From the NCBI RefSeq assembly GCF_015595025.1, contig NZ_JADNRL010000025.1:121135-185134 (forward strand): a stretch of DNA of 64,000 nt. Reading direction: 5' to 3'. Shown here piece by piece: positions 19,053 to 27,047 of this stretch. The position numbers were made by a program, and so were the translations under genes. The notes under the pieces were generated by a model that was given only the letters and a program-made list of their open reading frames with translations, did no database searches and had not been told where the DNA came from. Source of the stretch: Halomonas sp. KAO. GTDB lineage: Bacteria; Pseudomonadota; Gammaproteobacteria; Pseudomonadales; Halomonadaceae. The first letter of the stretch is position 1. The number at the start of each line of letters is the position of its first letter.

Positions 19053-20167
19053 GTAGACAAAAAGGCGCAGCGCTAATAGTCGTTCTATCGTTGCTGGCCG
19101 TATCGCTGATGGTCGGCCTGTCCAGTATGCAATCATCGCAACTCGATGAGCGGCTGGCAGGGAATTACAAGGCGCAATCTCAGGTGCAAATGGCAGCTGA
19201 AGAGGCCGCATCGAAGGGGGTTCATAATATTGAGTCAGCAGATTGGGATAAGGCTCCTGAAGTTTCTGACTTGGGGGGCTTGACTTGGTCTGACTTGAGT
19301 GACGGAGAGGACGGTGAATGTCAGCTTCCTGTGACGTGTTATTATAAATATGTAAAAGAAGGGGGGGAAGAATATATTGTTGCTGCTGGGGAGATTGTGA
19401 GCTCTGGTGCTGCTAGCAATGTTTTGGTTGTAAAGCTTATTCCTCCTAGTGTCGGCATGGGGAATTTTGCAACTACTAGTCTTGTTGGTGATGTTAAAGA
19501 CGGTGCGCTTCAACTGCCTAGTTCTTCGGCTAGCGAGGTTTCAGGGGGCGAGTATGTTAATAGTGATGGTGAAACAGTGTCTGTGGCTTCTTTCATGATA
19601 GAGTTCGGGCTGTCAAGCTATACTAAAGAAAGTGTTATTAATATTGGGTCGAAAGCAGCTTTGACAGAAAGTAATACCGGCTATTTTTCAAGCTCTGTTC
19701 AAGAGAGGTTGGATCTTCTTAAAAAAATGTATGATAATAACCCAGTAACTGGCAAGAAGGATGCAAAGAAAAACCCATGTTCAGGGCTGTGTTTTTATGA
19801 TAAAGGACTAAAGTATACAGGTAACGGAACGCTTGAAGGTGTTCATATTGTTCTTGATGGTGATGTACAGGTTGGTGGTAATGCAGATATTCAGGGTGTT
19901 TTGATTGTTTTGAATTTGGGGGGTAATAAGATAGGTGATGCAAGCTGGGATGCAGATAAGTTAGGTGAAGTTGAAAAGGCTAAGCTTAATGGTGGGGGCA
20001 ATAAGGGTACTGTATGGTTTGATAGTGATGTGGTAAAGGCTGCACTTTCGTCTGGAGGGGTTACTTTAGATGAGTTTTTTGGTGGTGCCAGTGGTGGTGC
20101 CAGTGGTGGTGCCAGTGGTGAGGGCAGTGGTGGTGAAAGTGGTTGGGGTATAGAAAGCTGGAAGTAG
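19049..20167 (+). CDS. pilX: PilX-like minor pilin, enlarged and AT-rich
   Basis: 372 residues from the ATG at 19049, chosen because it overlaps the pilW stop by four bases (ATGA) like the other junctions; 19037 is an alternative. Residues 1-55 match the PilX N-terminal domain ([24 protein letters not shown], then [10 protein letters not shown]...AAEEAA). Unlike most pilins the residue at +5 is not Glu in a FTLIE context, as in other PilX proteins. The C-terminal 300 residues are not recognised; they contain CSGLC, a beta-rich stretch around 260-300 and a Gly-Ala-Ser repeat tail. Codon use is markedly AT-rich. No pilY1 follows. Confidence 0.78.
20081..20140 (+). repeat. 12-bp tandem repeat at the pilX 3' end
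   Basis: Five 12-base units: three identical GGTGGTGCCAGT, then GGTGAGGGCAGT and GGTGGTGAAAGT. They encode a flexible Gly-rich tail (GGAS x3, GEGS, GGES) just before the stop. Confidence 0.92.
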
Positions 20168-20282
20168 TGTTGTGTTTAAAGTGGGGAGGTTATTGTTAGG
20201 TTCCCTCTAAGCTGTAACTTATGCCTGTCTGTTAGGGTGAGGCTATTTCTCAAGGTAACATTGGGAGTAGCTTCATAATGGA

Positions 20283-20819
20283 TCAACACTCGGGCCGTTT
20301 CGAATCCACGCGCACGCGCCCCATGATATTGACGATGACCTTGGCACCCTCGTCCCGGCGGCCACAGAGCCGAAACGACCCAAAGTAGCCGCCGGCCCTG
20401 CCCAGGGCGCTGTAGCGCACCGGACGATTATCATTGCGATAGGTGAGGGCGGGTAGCCGGCTCTCGCCAAGCGTGCGCAGCAGGGAGTCGCCGGGATCGC
20501 CGCGGCCTTCGAAAATGGCCAGGGTGGCCAGCCACGCTTTGCCGTCGGCGTTGTTGCTGATCGCACACTGGCTCAAATCCACACTCGGGCACAGCGTAAC
20601 GGTGCCGCGGCGGGTAATGGCCGCGCTGCGAGTCATGACCAGCGCACTCTTGAGGCGCATCACCTCGGCGGCAACCTCGTTGCGGGCGGTAAACTGCTGG
20701 AAGCTCGGCACAGCCCAGGTGACCATGATGGCGAGCACGGCGATGGCCACGAGCAGCTCGATCAGGGTAAAGCCGCGGTGCGAGGGCAGGCCGGCCGATG
20801 ATGACGCTATGAGGCGCAT
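20283..20819 (-). CDS. GspH/FimT-family pseudopilin, second copy
   Basis: 178 residues on the minus strand, convergent with pilX. A 15-residue leader ends RG before FTLIELLVAIAVLAIMVTWAVPSFQQF. The FimT/GspH features are clear: NEVAAEVMRLKSALVMTRSAAITRRGTVTLCPS and a C-terminal Cys pair. It is GC-rich with core-like codon use, unlike pilW-pilX. GGGAGG stands five bases before the ATG. It probably supports the same pilus machine as an alternative minor pilin, which is inference. The 115-base gap to pilX has no visible terminator. Confidence 0.88.
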   Translation of the reverse strand: MRLIASSSAGLPSHRGFTLIELLVAIAVLAIMVTWAVPSFQQFTARNEVAAEVMRLKSALVMTRSAAITRRGTVTLCPSVDLSQCAISNNADGKAWLATLAIFEGRGDPGDSLLRTLGESRLPALTYRNDNRPVRYSALGRAGGYFGSFRLCGRRDEGAKVIVNIMGRVRVDSKRPEC

Positions 20820-21057
20820 AGGGCCCTCCCGAGAGTGCTTACCTGACCCGTTGATACCTTCACCTTAGCCAAGCGCCCCATGCACGTTGTCGGTCTTTTC
20901 CTATCACGGTTGTAGGCGTTTGCCACCACGCTTATGCGTGATTCATGGTGGCTGGCCAGCCCGGCGGCTCGAATCCGAAACCTTAACCCGCTATCGTTTG
21001 TCGGAGCCTCACACGCCGTCGCCGATGATCGGAGCGGCTTCGCAACCAGGAGTCAGC

Positions 21058-21939
21058 ATGAGCGAACAGAATCAGTACGTGCCGCCCAATGTGTGGAAGT
21101 GGGAACGATCCAGCGGAGGCGCCTTCGCCAGCACCAACCGCCCGGTCGCCGGGGCAACTCATGAGAAGCCGCTGCCGGTAGGCGAGCACCCCTTCCAGCT
21201 CTACTCTCTGGCCACCCCCAATGGGGTCAAGGTCACGGTGATGTTCGAGGAGCTGCTGGCGCTGGGGCATCAAGACGCCGAGTACGACGCCTGGCTGATC
21301 CGCATCGGCGATGGCGACCAGTTCGGCAGTGGCTTCGTCGAGGCGAACCCCAACTCCAAGATCCCGGCGCTGATGGATCACTCCACCACGCCGCCCACCC
21401 GGGTGTTCGAGTCCGGCTCCATCCTGCTCTACCTGGCGGAGAAGTTCGGTGAGTTTCTGCCGAGCGATCACGTCGCGCGTACCGAGACCCTGAATTGGCT
21501 GTTCTGGCAGATGGGCAGCGCGCCCTTCCTGGGTGGCGGCTTCGGTCACTTCTACGCCTATGCGCCGGAGATGCTCGAGTACCCCATCGACCGCTACGCC
21601 ATGGAGACCAAGCGCCAGCTCGATGTGCTGGATCGCCACCTGGCCGAGAACCGTTACCTGGCCGGCGACACCTACACCATCGCCGATATGGCCACCTGGC
21701 CCTGGTATGGCCAGCTGGTGCTGGGGCGGCTCTATGATGCCGGCGAGTTCCTGCAGGTACAGGAGTACACCCACGTGGTGCGCTGGGCCCGGGAGATCGA
21801 CGAGCGCCCGGCGGTGCAGCGCGGGCGCATGGTCAACTGCACCTTCGGCGAGCCGGAGATGCAGCTCCATGAGCGTCACTCGGCCGAGGACTTCGCCACC
21901 CGCACCCAGGACAAGCTCGCCGACGGTGATGATGAGTAA
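21058..21939 (+). CDS. yghU: Glutathione-dependent disulfide-bond oxidoreductase YghU
   Basis: 293 residues, close to E. coli YghU along its length: SGGAFASTNRPVAGATHEK, YDAWLIRIGDGDQFGSGFVEANPNSKIPAL, FESGSILLYLAEKFG and FLGGGFGHFY. It has an N-terminal thioredoxin-like GST domain and a C-terminal helical domain. YghU-type GSTs bind two glutathiones and reduce disulfides without a catalytic Cys. AGGAG precedes the ATG at 21058; the longer frame opening at 20887 is unsupported. It overlaps the next gene, so the two are coupled redox genes. Confidence 0.94.
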   Translation: MSEQNQYVPPNVWKWERSSGGAFASTNRPVAGATHEKPLPVGEHPFQLYSLATPNGVKVTVMFEELLALGHQDAEYDAWLIRIGDGDQFGSGFVEANPNSKIPALMDHSTTPPTRVFESGSILLYLAEKFGEFLPSDHVARTETLNWLFWQMGSAPFLGGGFGHFYAYAPEMLEYPIDRYAMETKRQLDVLDRHLAENRYLAGDTYTIADMATWPWYGQLVLGRLYDAGEFLQVQEYTHVVRWAREIDERPAVQRGRMVNCTFGEPEMQLHERHSAEDFATRTQDKLADGDDE

Positions 21940-22303
21940 GCCGAGTGAGAGGGGCGAGGCGAGTGCGCTGCGCCCTGTCTCTTCCCTTGAGGAGCTGGCG
22001 GCGCTGGAGGCGGAGTCCCCGGCGCTGCTGGTGCTTTATGGCGGCCCAGCTTGTGGGGTGTGTCAGGCGATCAAGCCGCGCATCGAGGCGATGCTGGCCG
22101 AGTCGTTTCCCGCCATGCGGGGCGTCTATGTAGATTGCCAGGGTGAGGGGCAGTCGGTGTGTGCCCAGCGCCAGGTGTTCAGCCTGCCGGTGATACGGCT
22201 GTGGTTCGATGGTCGCCCCTTCGACGAGTTCGTGCGCGCCTTTTCGCTGGCGGCGTTGCATCGCTCGATCGAGCGCCCCTACCACAAGGGAAATCAGGCC
22301 TGA
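21932..22303 (+). CDS. Thioredoxin-fold protein with a CGVC motif
   Basis: 123 residues starting at ATG 21932 (or the adjacent in-frame ATG 21929), overlapping the yghU stop. LLVLYGGPACGVCQAIKPRIEAML is the first strand, redox CxxC and helix of a thioredoxin fold. LPVIRLWFDGRPF supplies the cis-Pro strand. There is no signal peptide, so it acts in the cytoplasm. With YghU it could form a thiol-repair pair, which is inference. It is more divergent than TrxA and lacks the WCGPC motif. Confidence 0.8.
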   Translation: MSKPSERGEASALRPVSSLEELAALEAESPALLVLYGGPACGVCQAIKPRIEAMLAESFPAMRGVYVDCQGEGQSVCAQRQVFSLPVIRLWFDGRPFDEFVRAFSLAALHRSIERPYHKGNQA

Positions 22304-22340
22304 GAGAATCAGGCCAGGAAAACCCCGCCCCAGGCGTATT

Positions 22341-22485
22341 TAGGCTTTGTCTGAAAAGTCGGCGAGCGAAGGTTAGACAAGGCAAAAATCGGCGAAAAGA
22401 CGGAGTTTACGGAGTGTAAATGAGTACTTTGAGTCGATTTTTAACGCCGTATAGCCGAGCGCAGGCAGTTTTCGGACAGAGCCTA
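22341..22485. mobile_element. MITE-like element, 145 bp, non-coding
   Basis: The ends are near-perfect inverted repeats of about 20 bases: TAGGCTTTGTCTGAAAAGTC at the left against TAGGCTCTGTCCGAAAACTG at the right when read inward. The outermost TA at each end may be a duplicated target TA, as for IS630/Tc1-type or some IS5-group transposases. The interior is also imperfectly self-complementary (AAAAATCGGC with GTCGATTTTT; GTTTAC with GTAAAT). No transposase is encoded. It fills the gap between the thioredoxin-fold gene and argP, ending one base before the argP stop codon. Confidence 0.7.
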
Positions 22486-22486
22486 G

Positions 22487-23356
22487 TCACACCAGAGTGA
22501 CCGCGCCCAACGCCTCGCTCAGCCGCTCGATCAGCTGGCCGCTATGGCGCCAGCTGTGCCAGTAGAGCGACACCTCCAGCGCCTGCCCCGGGGCGATGCT
22601 GACCAGCTCGCCGGCCGCCAGCCGGCTCTCCACCTGCATGCGCGGGATCATGCCGTAGCCCATGCCGGCCAGGGCCAGCCTGACGAAACCCTCGGAGGCG
22701 GGGCAGAGGTGGTAGGGAAAGGGACCGTGGTAGCCGCACTGGGCCAGGAAGCGGTGCTGCAGCTGGTCGTTGGGGCCGAAGACGATGGCCGGCGCCTGGC
22801 GAAAGGCCTCGGGGGTAGGGCCCGCCGGGAAGTGGCGCTCGCGATAGGCGGGCGTGGCCAGCGGCAGATAGCTCATCCGGCCCAGGGGCAGGGCGCGTGC
22901 CCCGGCGATGGGCTGCGGGCTGGCACACAGGCAGGCGGCCACATCGCCGTCGCGCAGGCGGCGCAGGCCGACCTCCTGATCCTCCACCACCAGGTCGAGG
23001 ACTACCCCCTCCTCCCGACACAGCGCCCCAACGGCCTCGGCCCACCAGGTGGCCAGGCTGTCGGCGTTTACCGCGATGCGCAGGCGTGGTGCCTCGCTCT
23101 CCAGGGTCGGCAGCGCCCGGCTCAGGTCGCGCTCGAGCAGCTGCACGCGCCGAGCATGGTTGAGCAGCTGGCGGCCTACCGGCGTGGGGGCCAGCGCCGG
23201 GGTGCGAACCAGTGCGGGCTGCCCCAGGCGTATCTCCAGGGTGCGGATACGCTGGGAGATCGCCGATTGCGAGAGCCCCAGCGCCTCGCCGGCGCGCTCG
23301 AACCCGCCGCACTCCACCACGGCCGCCAGGGCCTCCAGCAGCTTGTAATCCAGCAT
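22487..23356 (-). CDS. argP: LysR-type regulator ArgP
   Basis: 289 residues. The N-terminal winged helix-turn-helix is LLEALAAVVECGGFERAGEALGLSQSAISQRIRTLE. The effector domain contains AVNADSLATWW, characteristic of ArgP. The gene is divergent from argO, whose product exports arginine; E. coli ArgP activates argO and senses lysine and arginine. The regulated promoters should lie in the 125-base gap at 23357-23481, where I see no certain boxes. A MITE-like element abuts its 3' end and may act as its terminator. Confidence 0.92.
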   Translation of the reverse strand: MLDYKLLEALAAVVECGGFERAGEALGLSQSAISQRIRTLEIRLGQPALVRTPALAPTPVGRQLLNHARRVQLLERDLSRALPTLESEAPRLRIAVNADSLATWWAEAVGALCREEGVVLDLVVEDQEVGLRRLRDGDVAACLCASPQPIAGARALPLGRMSYLPLATPAYRERHFPAGPTPEAFRQAPAIVFGPNDQLQHRFLAQCGYHGPFPYHLCPASEGFVRLALAGMGYGMIPRMQVESRLAAGELVSIAPGQALEVSLYWHSWRHSGQLIERLSEALGAVTLV

Positions 23357-23481
23357 CTTATGTCCCGGCCTATATTTGGGTTCATCATAAGCAGAACTGA
23401 TGTGGCATTAACAGGATGATTTTTGCGTATGACCGGCGTCGGCTAGGCTGGACGCCACCGATAACGAGAGGGAGCAGCAAA

Positions 23482-24114
23482 GTGCTGGAAAGCTATCTGA
23501 CCGGGCTGGTGGTTAGCGGCGGGATCATCATGGCGATTGGCGCCCAGAACGCCTATGTGCTGGGGCTGGCGGTGCGTCGTCAGCACCACTGGTGGTCGGC
23601 CGGGCTGTGCATGACCAGCGACCTGCTGCTGCTCAGTGCCGGCATGCTCGGCATCAGTGCGCTGCTGCTGGCGATGCCCCAGGCGATGGAGCTGATGCGC
23701 TGGGCCGGGGTGCTGTTTCTTGGCTGGCTGGCCGCCCAGGCCCTGTGGCGTGCGGCCAGCGGGCGTCAGGGACTGGATGGCGAGGCCCAGGCACCACCGG
23801 GGCGTCGCAGGGTGATCCTGGCCACCCTGGCGGTGACCCTGCTCAACCCCCAAGTCTATCTGGATACCCTGCTGCTGATTCCGGCGGTAGGGGCACAGCA
23901 GAGCAGCACCGCCGGCTTCCTGGCCGGGGCGGGGTCGGCGTCGATCCTGTGGTTCAGCCTGCTGGCCTGGGGTGGGGCGGCGCTGGCGCCCTGGCTGAAG
24001 CGGCCGGTGGCGTGGCGAGTCATCGACGGGGCCATCGGCGTGATGATGGCCGCCATCGCGGTTCAGCTGGCGAGCGGGACGGGCATGCCGGCCGCCATGG
24101 CGGGAGTCAGTTGA
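23482..24114 (+). CDS. argO: Arginine/lysine exporter ArgO, LysE family
   Basis: 210 residues from a GTG at 23482 with GGGAGC upstream, matching the family length of about 211; an ATG at 23416 was rejected. Typical LysE features are GGIIMAIGAQNAYVLGLAVRRQH near the N-terminus and TLLNPQVYLDTLLLIPAVG in the fourth helix, the conserved Asn-Pro motif. It exports basic amino acids across the inner membrane. The divergent argP supplies its regulator. The last eight bases overlap the convergent RlpA-like gene. Confidence 0.93.
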   Translation: MLESYLTGLVVSGGIIMAIGAQNAYVLGLAVRRQHHWWSAGLCMTSDLLLLSAGMLGISALLLAMPQAMELMRWAGVLFLGWLAAQALWRAASGRQGLDGEAQAPPGRRRVILATLAVTLLNPQVYLDTLLLIPAVGAQQSSTAGFLAGAGSASILWFSLLAWGGAALAPWLKRPVAWRVIDGAIGVMMAAIAVQLASGTGMPAAMAGVS

Positions 24115-24493
24115 TCTGGGTAACGACCACCGGGGCCACGCCGCGATCGAGCAACCCCAGCTTCCTGGCGGCGCGCTTGGAGAGATCGATGATGCGGCCC
24201 CTCACGAAGGGGCCGCGATCGTTGATCACGACCGTGACCTTCTGGCCGGTGTCCGGGCGCTCTACTTCCACCTCGGTGCCGAAGGGCAGGTGACGATGGG
24301 CGGCGGTGAGCCGGTTCTGGTCGAACGGCACCCCGCTGGCCGTGGTGCGGCCCTGGAACTTGTCGGCATAGAAGGAGGCGTATCCCTGCTGAGTCTCGGC
24401 GCTGGCGTCATGAGCATGAACGCTGGCAGCAGTGCCGAGGGCCAGCAGGCCTGCCAGGCAGCAGGTCAGCATCAGGCGCGTTCGGGTTCCCAT
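24107..24493 (-). CDS. RlpA-like double-psi beta-barrel protein, exported
   Basis: 128 residues from the ATG at 24493 (AGGAAA upstream). Residues 1-28 form a signal peptide ending AHA. The rest is a minimal DPBB domain with GYASFYADKFQGRTTASG, HRHLPFGTEVEV and INDRGPFVRGRIIDLS, the conserved Asp being in NDRGP. RlpA proteins cut glycan strands lacking stem peptides; the small versions without SPOR domain are less well understood. There is no SPOR domain here. It is separated from ldcA by 234 bases in which I see no gene. Confidence 0.88.
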   Translation of the reverse strand: MGTRTRLMLTCCLAGLLALGTAASVHAHDASAETQQGYASFYADKFQGRTTASGVPFDQNRLTAAHRHLPFGTEVEVERPDTGQKVTVVINDRGPFVRGRIIDLSKRAARKLGLLDRGVAPVVVTQIN

Positions 24494-24727
24494 CGGTGTT
24501 TCCTCACGATTCTCGCTGGGCACGTGTGCTTTTTCACGATACCACGTGAGTCAGCACGCTGCGGTGCAGCGCGAGGGGAGCTCCTCGCTGCGGTGCAAAA
24601 ATAATACCCGCCAGCGATGGGTGAGGCAAGGAATCCCGACGATGGGCGCCAATGCCCGCATGAACGCGACAATCTTATATAGAAGCCCTGTTGTAGAGAG
24701 AAAGCGCTGGTGCAGGCCGCCTGCGCG

Positions 24728-25681
24728 TCAGCTCGCGACGCTGAGACGCCCCAGGCGGATCTGCCCGCTGGCGCCGTAGCGCCAGGGCCGGTTGTGCAGT
24801 CCATGGCCCACCGGCAGGCCGTGATAGAGCGGGATGCCCAGCGGCGCCAGGGTCGCGGCGAGGATCGCCTCGAGGCATTCGTCGCCCCAGGGCGGGCAGC
24901 CCTCGAAGGTACCCAGGCAGACGGCGGCGGCCCGGTCCAGGGCGCCGCCATGCACCAGCTGCCACAGGGCCCGCTCCAGGCGATACCAGGGCTCCCCCAC
25001 ATCCTCGATGATCACCAGCGCCCCGGGCGGTGCCTGGAAGGCGGCCGGGGTGCCCGCGAGGCTTGCCAGGGTGGTGAGGTTGCCGCCGACGAGAGGACCG
25101 GAGAGTGTGGCGGGGGCCTCGCCCCAGGCGGCAATGGGCCAATCGGTAGTAGGCCAGCCGAGCGTTGCCGTCCCCTGAATCAGCGCCAGGGTCTCGGTGA
25201 ACTGCTGATGCACTACCCGGTGCTCCTCGTGGTTGTTCTCGCTAGCGGCCTCGCTTTCGGTCTCCTTGTCGTCGGCCGCGTGTTCGGCCTCGAGCAGGCC
25301 GCCCGCGGCCTTGACCACCGGGCCGTGGATCGCCGGCAGGCCGTGGCGGTGCCAGTGGTCGAGCAGCACGGTGACATCGGAGTAGCCCACCAGGGGCTTG
25401 GGGTTGGCGGCCAGCCGAGCCCAGTCGATGCCGTCGAGGAGCTGGGCGGCGCCGTAGCCGCCGCGGATCGCCCACACGGCCTGGGTCTCGGGGTCGTCAT
25501 GGGCGGCATGCAGCTGGGCCAGGCGCCACTCGCGTGAACCGGCCAGGTAGCGACAGGGCCGCTGCAGCGGTTCGGGGCAGCGCACCCTGACACCCAGCGA
25601 CTCCAGCCCACGAATGCCGCGCGCGATGGCGTCGTCGTCGGTGACCGAGGAGGGGGCAATCAGGCTGATGGCAAGCGACAT
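24728..25681 (-). CDS. ldcA: LD-carboxypeptidase (muramoyltetrapeptide carboxypeptidase)
   Basis: 317 residues, peptidase family S66. The catalytic residues inferred from family motifs are S101 in VGYSDVT, E226 in IIEDVGEPWYR and H293 in VGHGLHN. The enzyme removes the terminal D-Ala from murein tetrapeptides during peptidoglycan recycling in the cytoplasm. Between the two halves, residues 131-155 form an acidic, low-complexity insertion rich in Glu, Asp, Ser and Asn (DNA 25217-25291) not expected in the family. No obvious operon partner lies near, though the RlpA-like gene downstream is also a cell-wall gene. Confidence 0.93.
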   Translation of the reverse strand: MSLAISLIAPSSVTDDDAIARGIRGLESLGVRVRCPEPLQRPCRYLAGSREWRLAQLHAAHDDPETQAVWAIRGGYGAAQLLDGIDWARLAANPKPLVGYSDVTVLLDHWHRHGLPAIHGPVVKAAGGLLEAEHAADDKETESEAASENNHEEHRVVHQQFTETLALIQGTATLGWPTTDWPIAAWGEAPATLSGPLVGGNLTTLASLAGTPAAFQAPPGALVIIEDVGEPWYRLERALWQLVHGGALDRAAAVCLGTFEGCPPWGDECLEAILAATLAPLGIPLYHGLPVGHGLHNRPWRYGASGQIRLGRLSVAS

Positions 25682-25789
25682 GGGAAGGATCCGGCGGCTG
25701 GAAAAGCCCCTAGGATGGCATGGGGGGCGCGTCGACGCATCTCGTCACCCCGGCTGGAAAGGGCTATCGCACTGGGCGGTACCGCTCAA

Positions 25790-25896
25790 GGCTGTTCCGG
25801 CGACAAGCCGTCGAGGGGGCGCTACGAGTACTTCCTTGTAGGCTACCTCGGCCATCCCTGGTCCTCGGACCCCCTCTCCGGCCTGCCCCCGGCGCC
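25790..25896. repeat. Dispersed ~110-bp hairpin repeat, copy B
   Basis: The same element as at 8146-8260 and 28686-28800: CGGCGACAAGCCG...GGGGGCGCTACGAGTA...GTAGGCTACCTCGGCC and CCCTGGTCCTCGG. Ends and inner arms are complementary. It fills most of the 311-base gap between the ldcA start (25681) and the small gene ending at 25993, with that gene's terminator at the right. The ldcA promoter must lie between 25682 and the repeat or inside it. Confidence 0.75.
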
Positions 25897-25942
25897 TTTC
25901 ACTATTACGCTATCGGTAACTGCGATAACTCTGTCCACCTGA

Positions 25943-25974
25943 AACGAAAACACCCCGAGCGGTGCCCGGGGTGT
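25943..25974 (-). terminator. Intrinsic terminator of the small gene at 25993-26310
   Basis: Read on the minus strand: ACACCCCGGGC-ACC-GCTCGGGGTGT followed by TTTCGTTTC, 19 bases past the stop. Confidence 0.88.
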
Positions 25975-25992
25975 GAAGGAGTTGCGCAGGCC

Positions 25993-26310
25993 TCAGTGTC
26001 GCGAGGCGTTCTCCTCTTCGAACAGTTCTGCCTTGGCATCACGCATTACGTCCTCGCAGGCCGCCTGGTGGGCGAGCTGGGTGAGTAGGCCCTGGGTCAC
26101 GGCGAAGCCCTTGCCCAGGCAGGTATCCACTTCCTCCCGGCTCACCGCCGGGACCACATCGCAGTCGACCTTCAACGTTCTACCGCCACCTTCGAGCCGG
26201 TCGGCGACATCGCGCAGGCGCCAGGCGATGCGTGCCTTCCAGCCGGCTGCTTCATCCACGCCTTCGTTTACGCTAAACGTGCACCGCCACTCAGGTTTAT
26301 AGACCTTCAT
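25993..26310 (-). CDS. Hypothetical protein, 105 residues
   Basis: The ATG at 26310 has a perfect GGAGG five bases upstream; the frame extends to 26391 but without a site. It begins MKVYKPEWRCTFSVNEG, has no signal peptide or membrane helix, and is mixed alpha/beta with three Cys. A central RIAWRLRDVADRLEGGGRTLKVDCDVVPAVSREEVD suggests two beta strands around a helix. No family was recognised. Own ribosome site and own terminator make it a real monocistronic gene, divergent from the HIT gene. Confidence 0.75.
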   Translation of the reverse strand: MKVYKPEWRCTFSVNEGVDEAAGWKARIAWRLRDVADRLEGGGRTLKVDCDVVPAVSREEVDTCLGKGFAVTQGLLTQLAHQAACEDVMRDAKAELFEEENASRH

Positions 26311-26505
26311 GTGAACCTCCGTGCTGGCTTGGATTGCGGGATCGATCGTGTATTCTGCTCCTTGGTCGTGCGGTACTGCCTCGTCCAGCATACTGGATCG
26401 CCGGTGTCGCGGTAAGCGACGTTAGTCGTGACTCGCCCCGTGGGTTGTCTGCCGCACCGCTACTGAATCACAAGCATCGTTTATCGTCATCGTCAGGAGA
26501 GCAGC

Positions 26506-26898
26506 ATGGCCAGCATCTTTACCCGCATCATGCAGGGCGAGATCCCGGGACACTTCGTTCACGAGGATGACCAGTGTGTGGTCATCATGACCATCCAGCC
26601 GATGAAGCCCGGCCATGTGCTGGTGATTCCCCGGGAGGAGGTCGACCACTGGGATGACCTGCCCGAGCCGCTCTACCAGCACCTGATGACGGTCTCGCGG
26701 CACCTGGCCAAGGCGATCAAGAAGGCCTTCCCCTGCGAGCGGGTGGGCATGCTGATCGTCGGCCTGGAGGTGCCCCATGTGCATATCCATCTGACGCCGC
26801 TGGATGAGATGAGCGACATCCAGGTGGAGAACCTGCCCATGGCCGACTCGGCCGATCTGGCGGCGGCCGCCGAGAAGCTGCGCGCCGCGCTGGGCTGA
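26506..26898 (+). CDS. HIT-family nucleotide-binding protein
   Basis: 130 residues. It starts ASIFTRIMQGEIPGHFVHEDD and carries the histidine triad H-V-H-I-H-L near 93-98, whose middle His acts as nucleophile. HIT proteins hydrolyse phosphoramidates such as aminoacyl-AMP; the sequence is nearer to the bacterial HIT branch than to E. coli HinT, and the substrate is unknown. Start supported by CAGGAG upstream. It is monocistronic with a strong terminator. Confidence 0.93.
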   Translation: MASIFTRIMQGEIPGHFVHEDDQCVVIMTIQPMKPGHVLVIPREEVDHWDDLPEPLYQHLMTVSRHLAKAIKKAFPCERVGMLIVGLEVPHVHIHLTPLDEMSDIQVENLPMADSADLAAAAEKLRAALG

Positions 26899-26938
26899 GC
26901 CCGGGTCAAGCCGGCCAGGCCGGGGCGAACGGCAATGC

Positions 26939-26964
26939 AAGGCCCGGGTCGATACCCGGGCCTT
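26939..26964 (+). terminator. Intrinsic terminator between the HIT gene and the convergent reductase gene
   Basis: AAGGCCCGGGT-CGAT-ACCCGGGCCTT, an 11-base-pair GC-rich stem, 40 bases after the HIT stop; the T-run is poor, so its strength is uncertain. Confidence 0.75.
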
Positions 26965-27047
26965 CCTGCTCTGCGGCGTGTTGCCTGCGACCTGCTACTT
27001 GTGAATGGCCGTCCATGGCTCGTGCCCTGTGCAGGGGAGTGAGGAGG

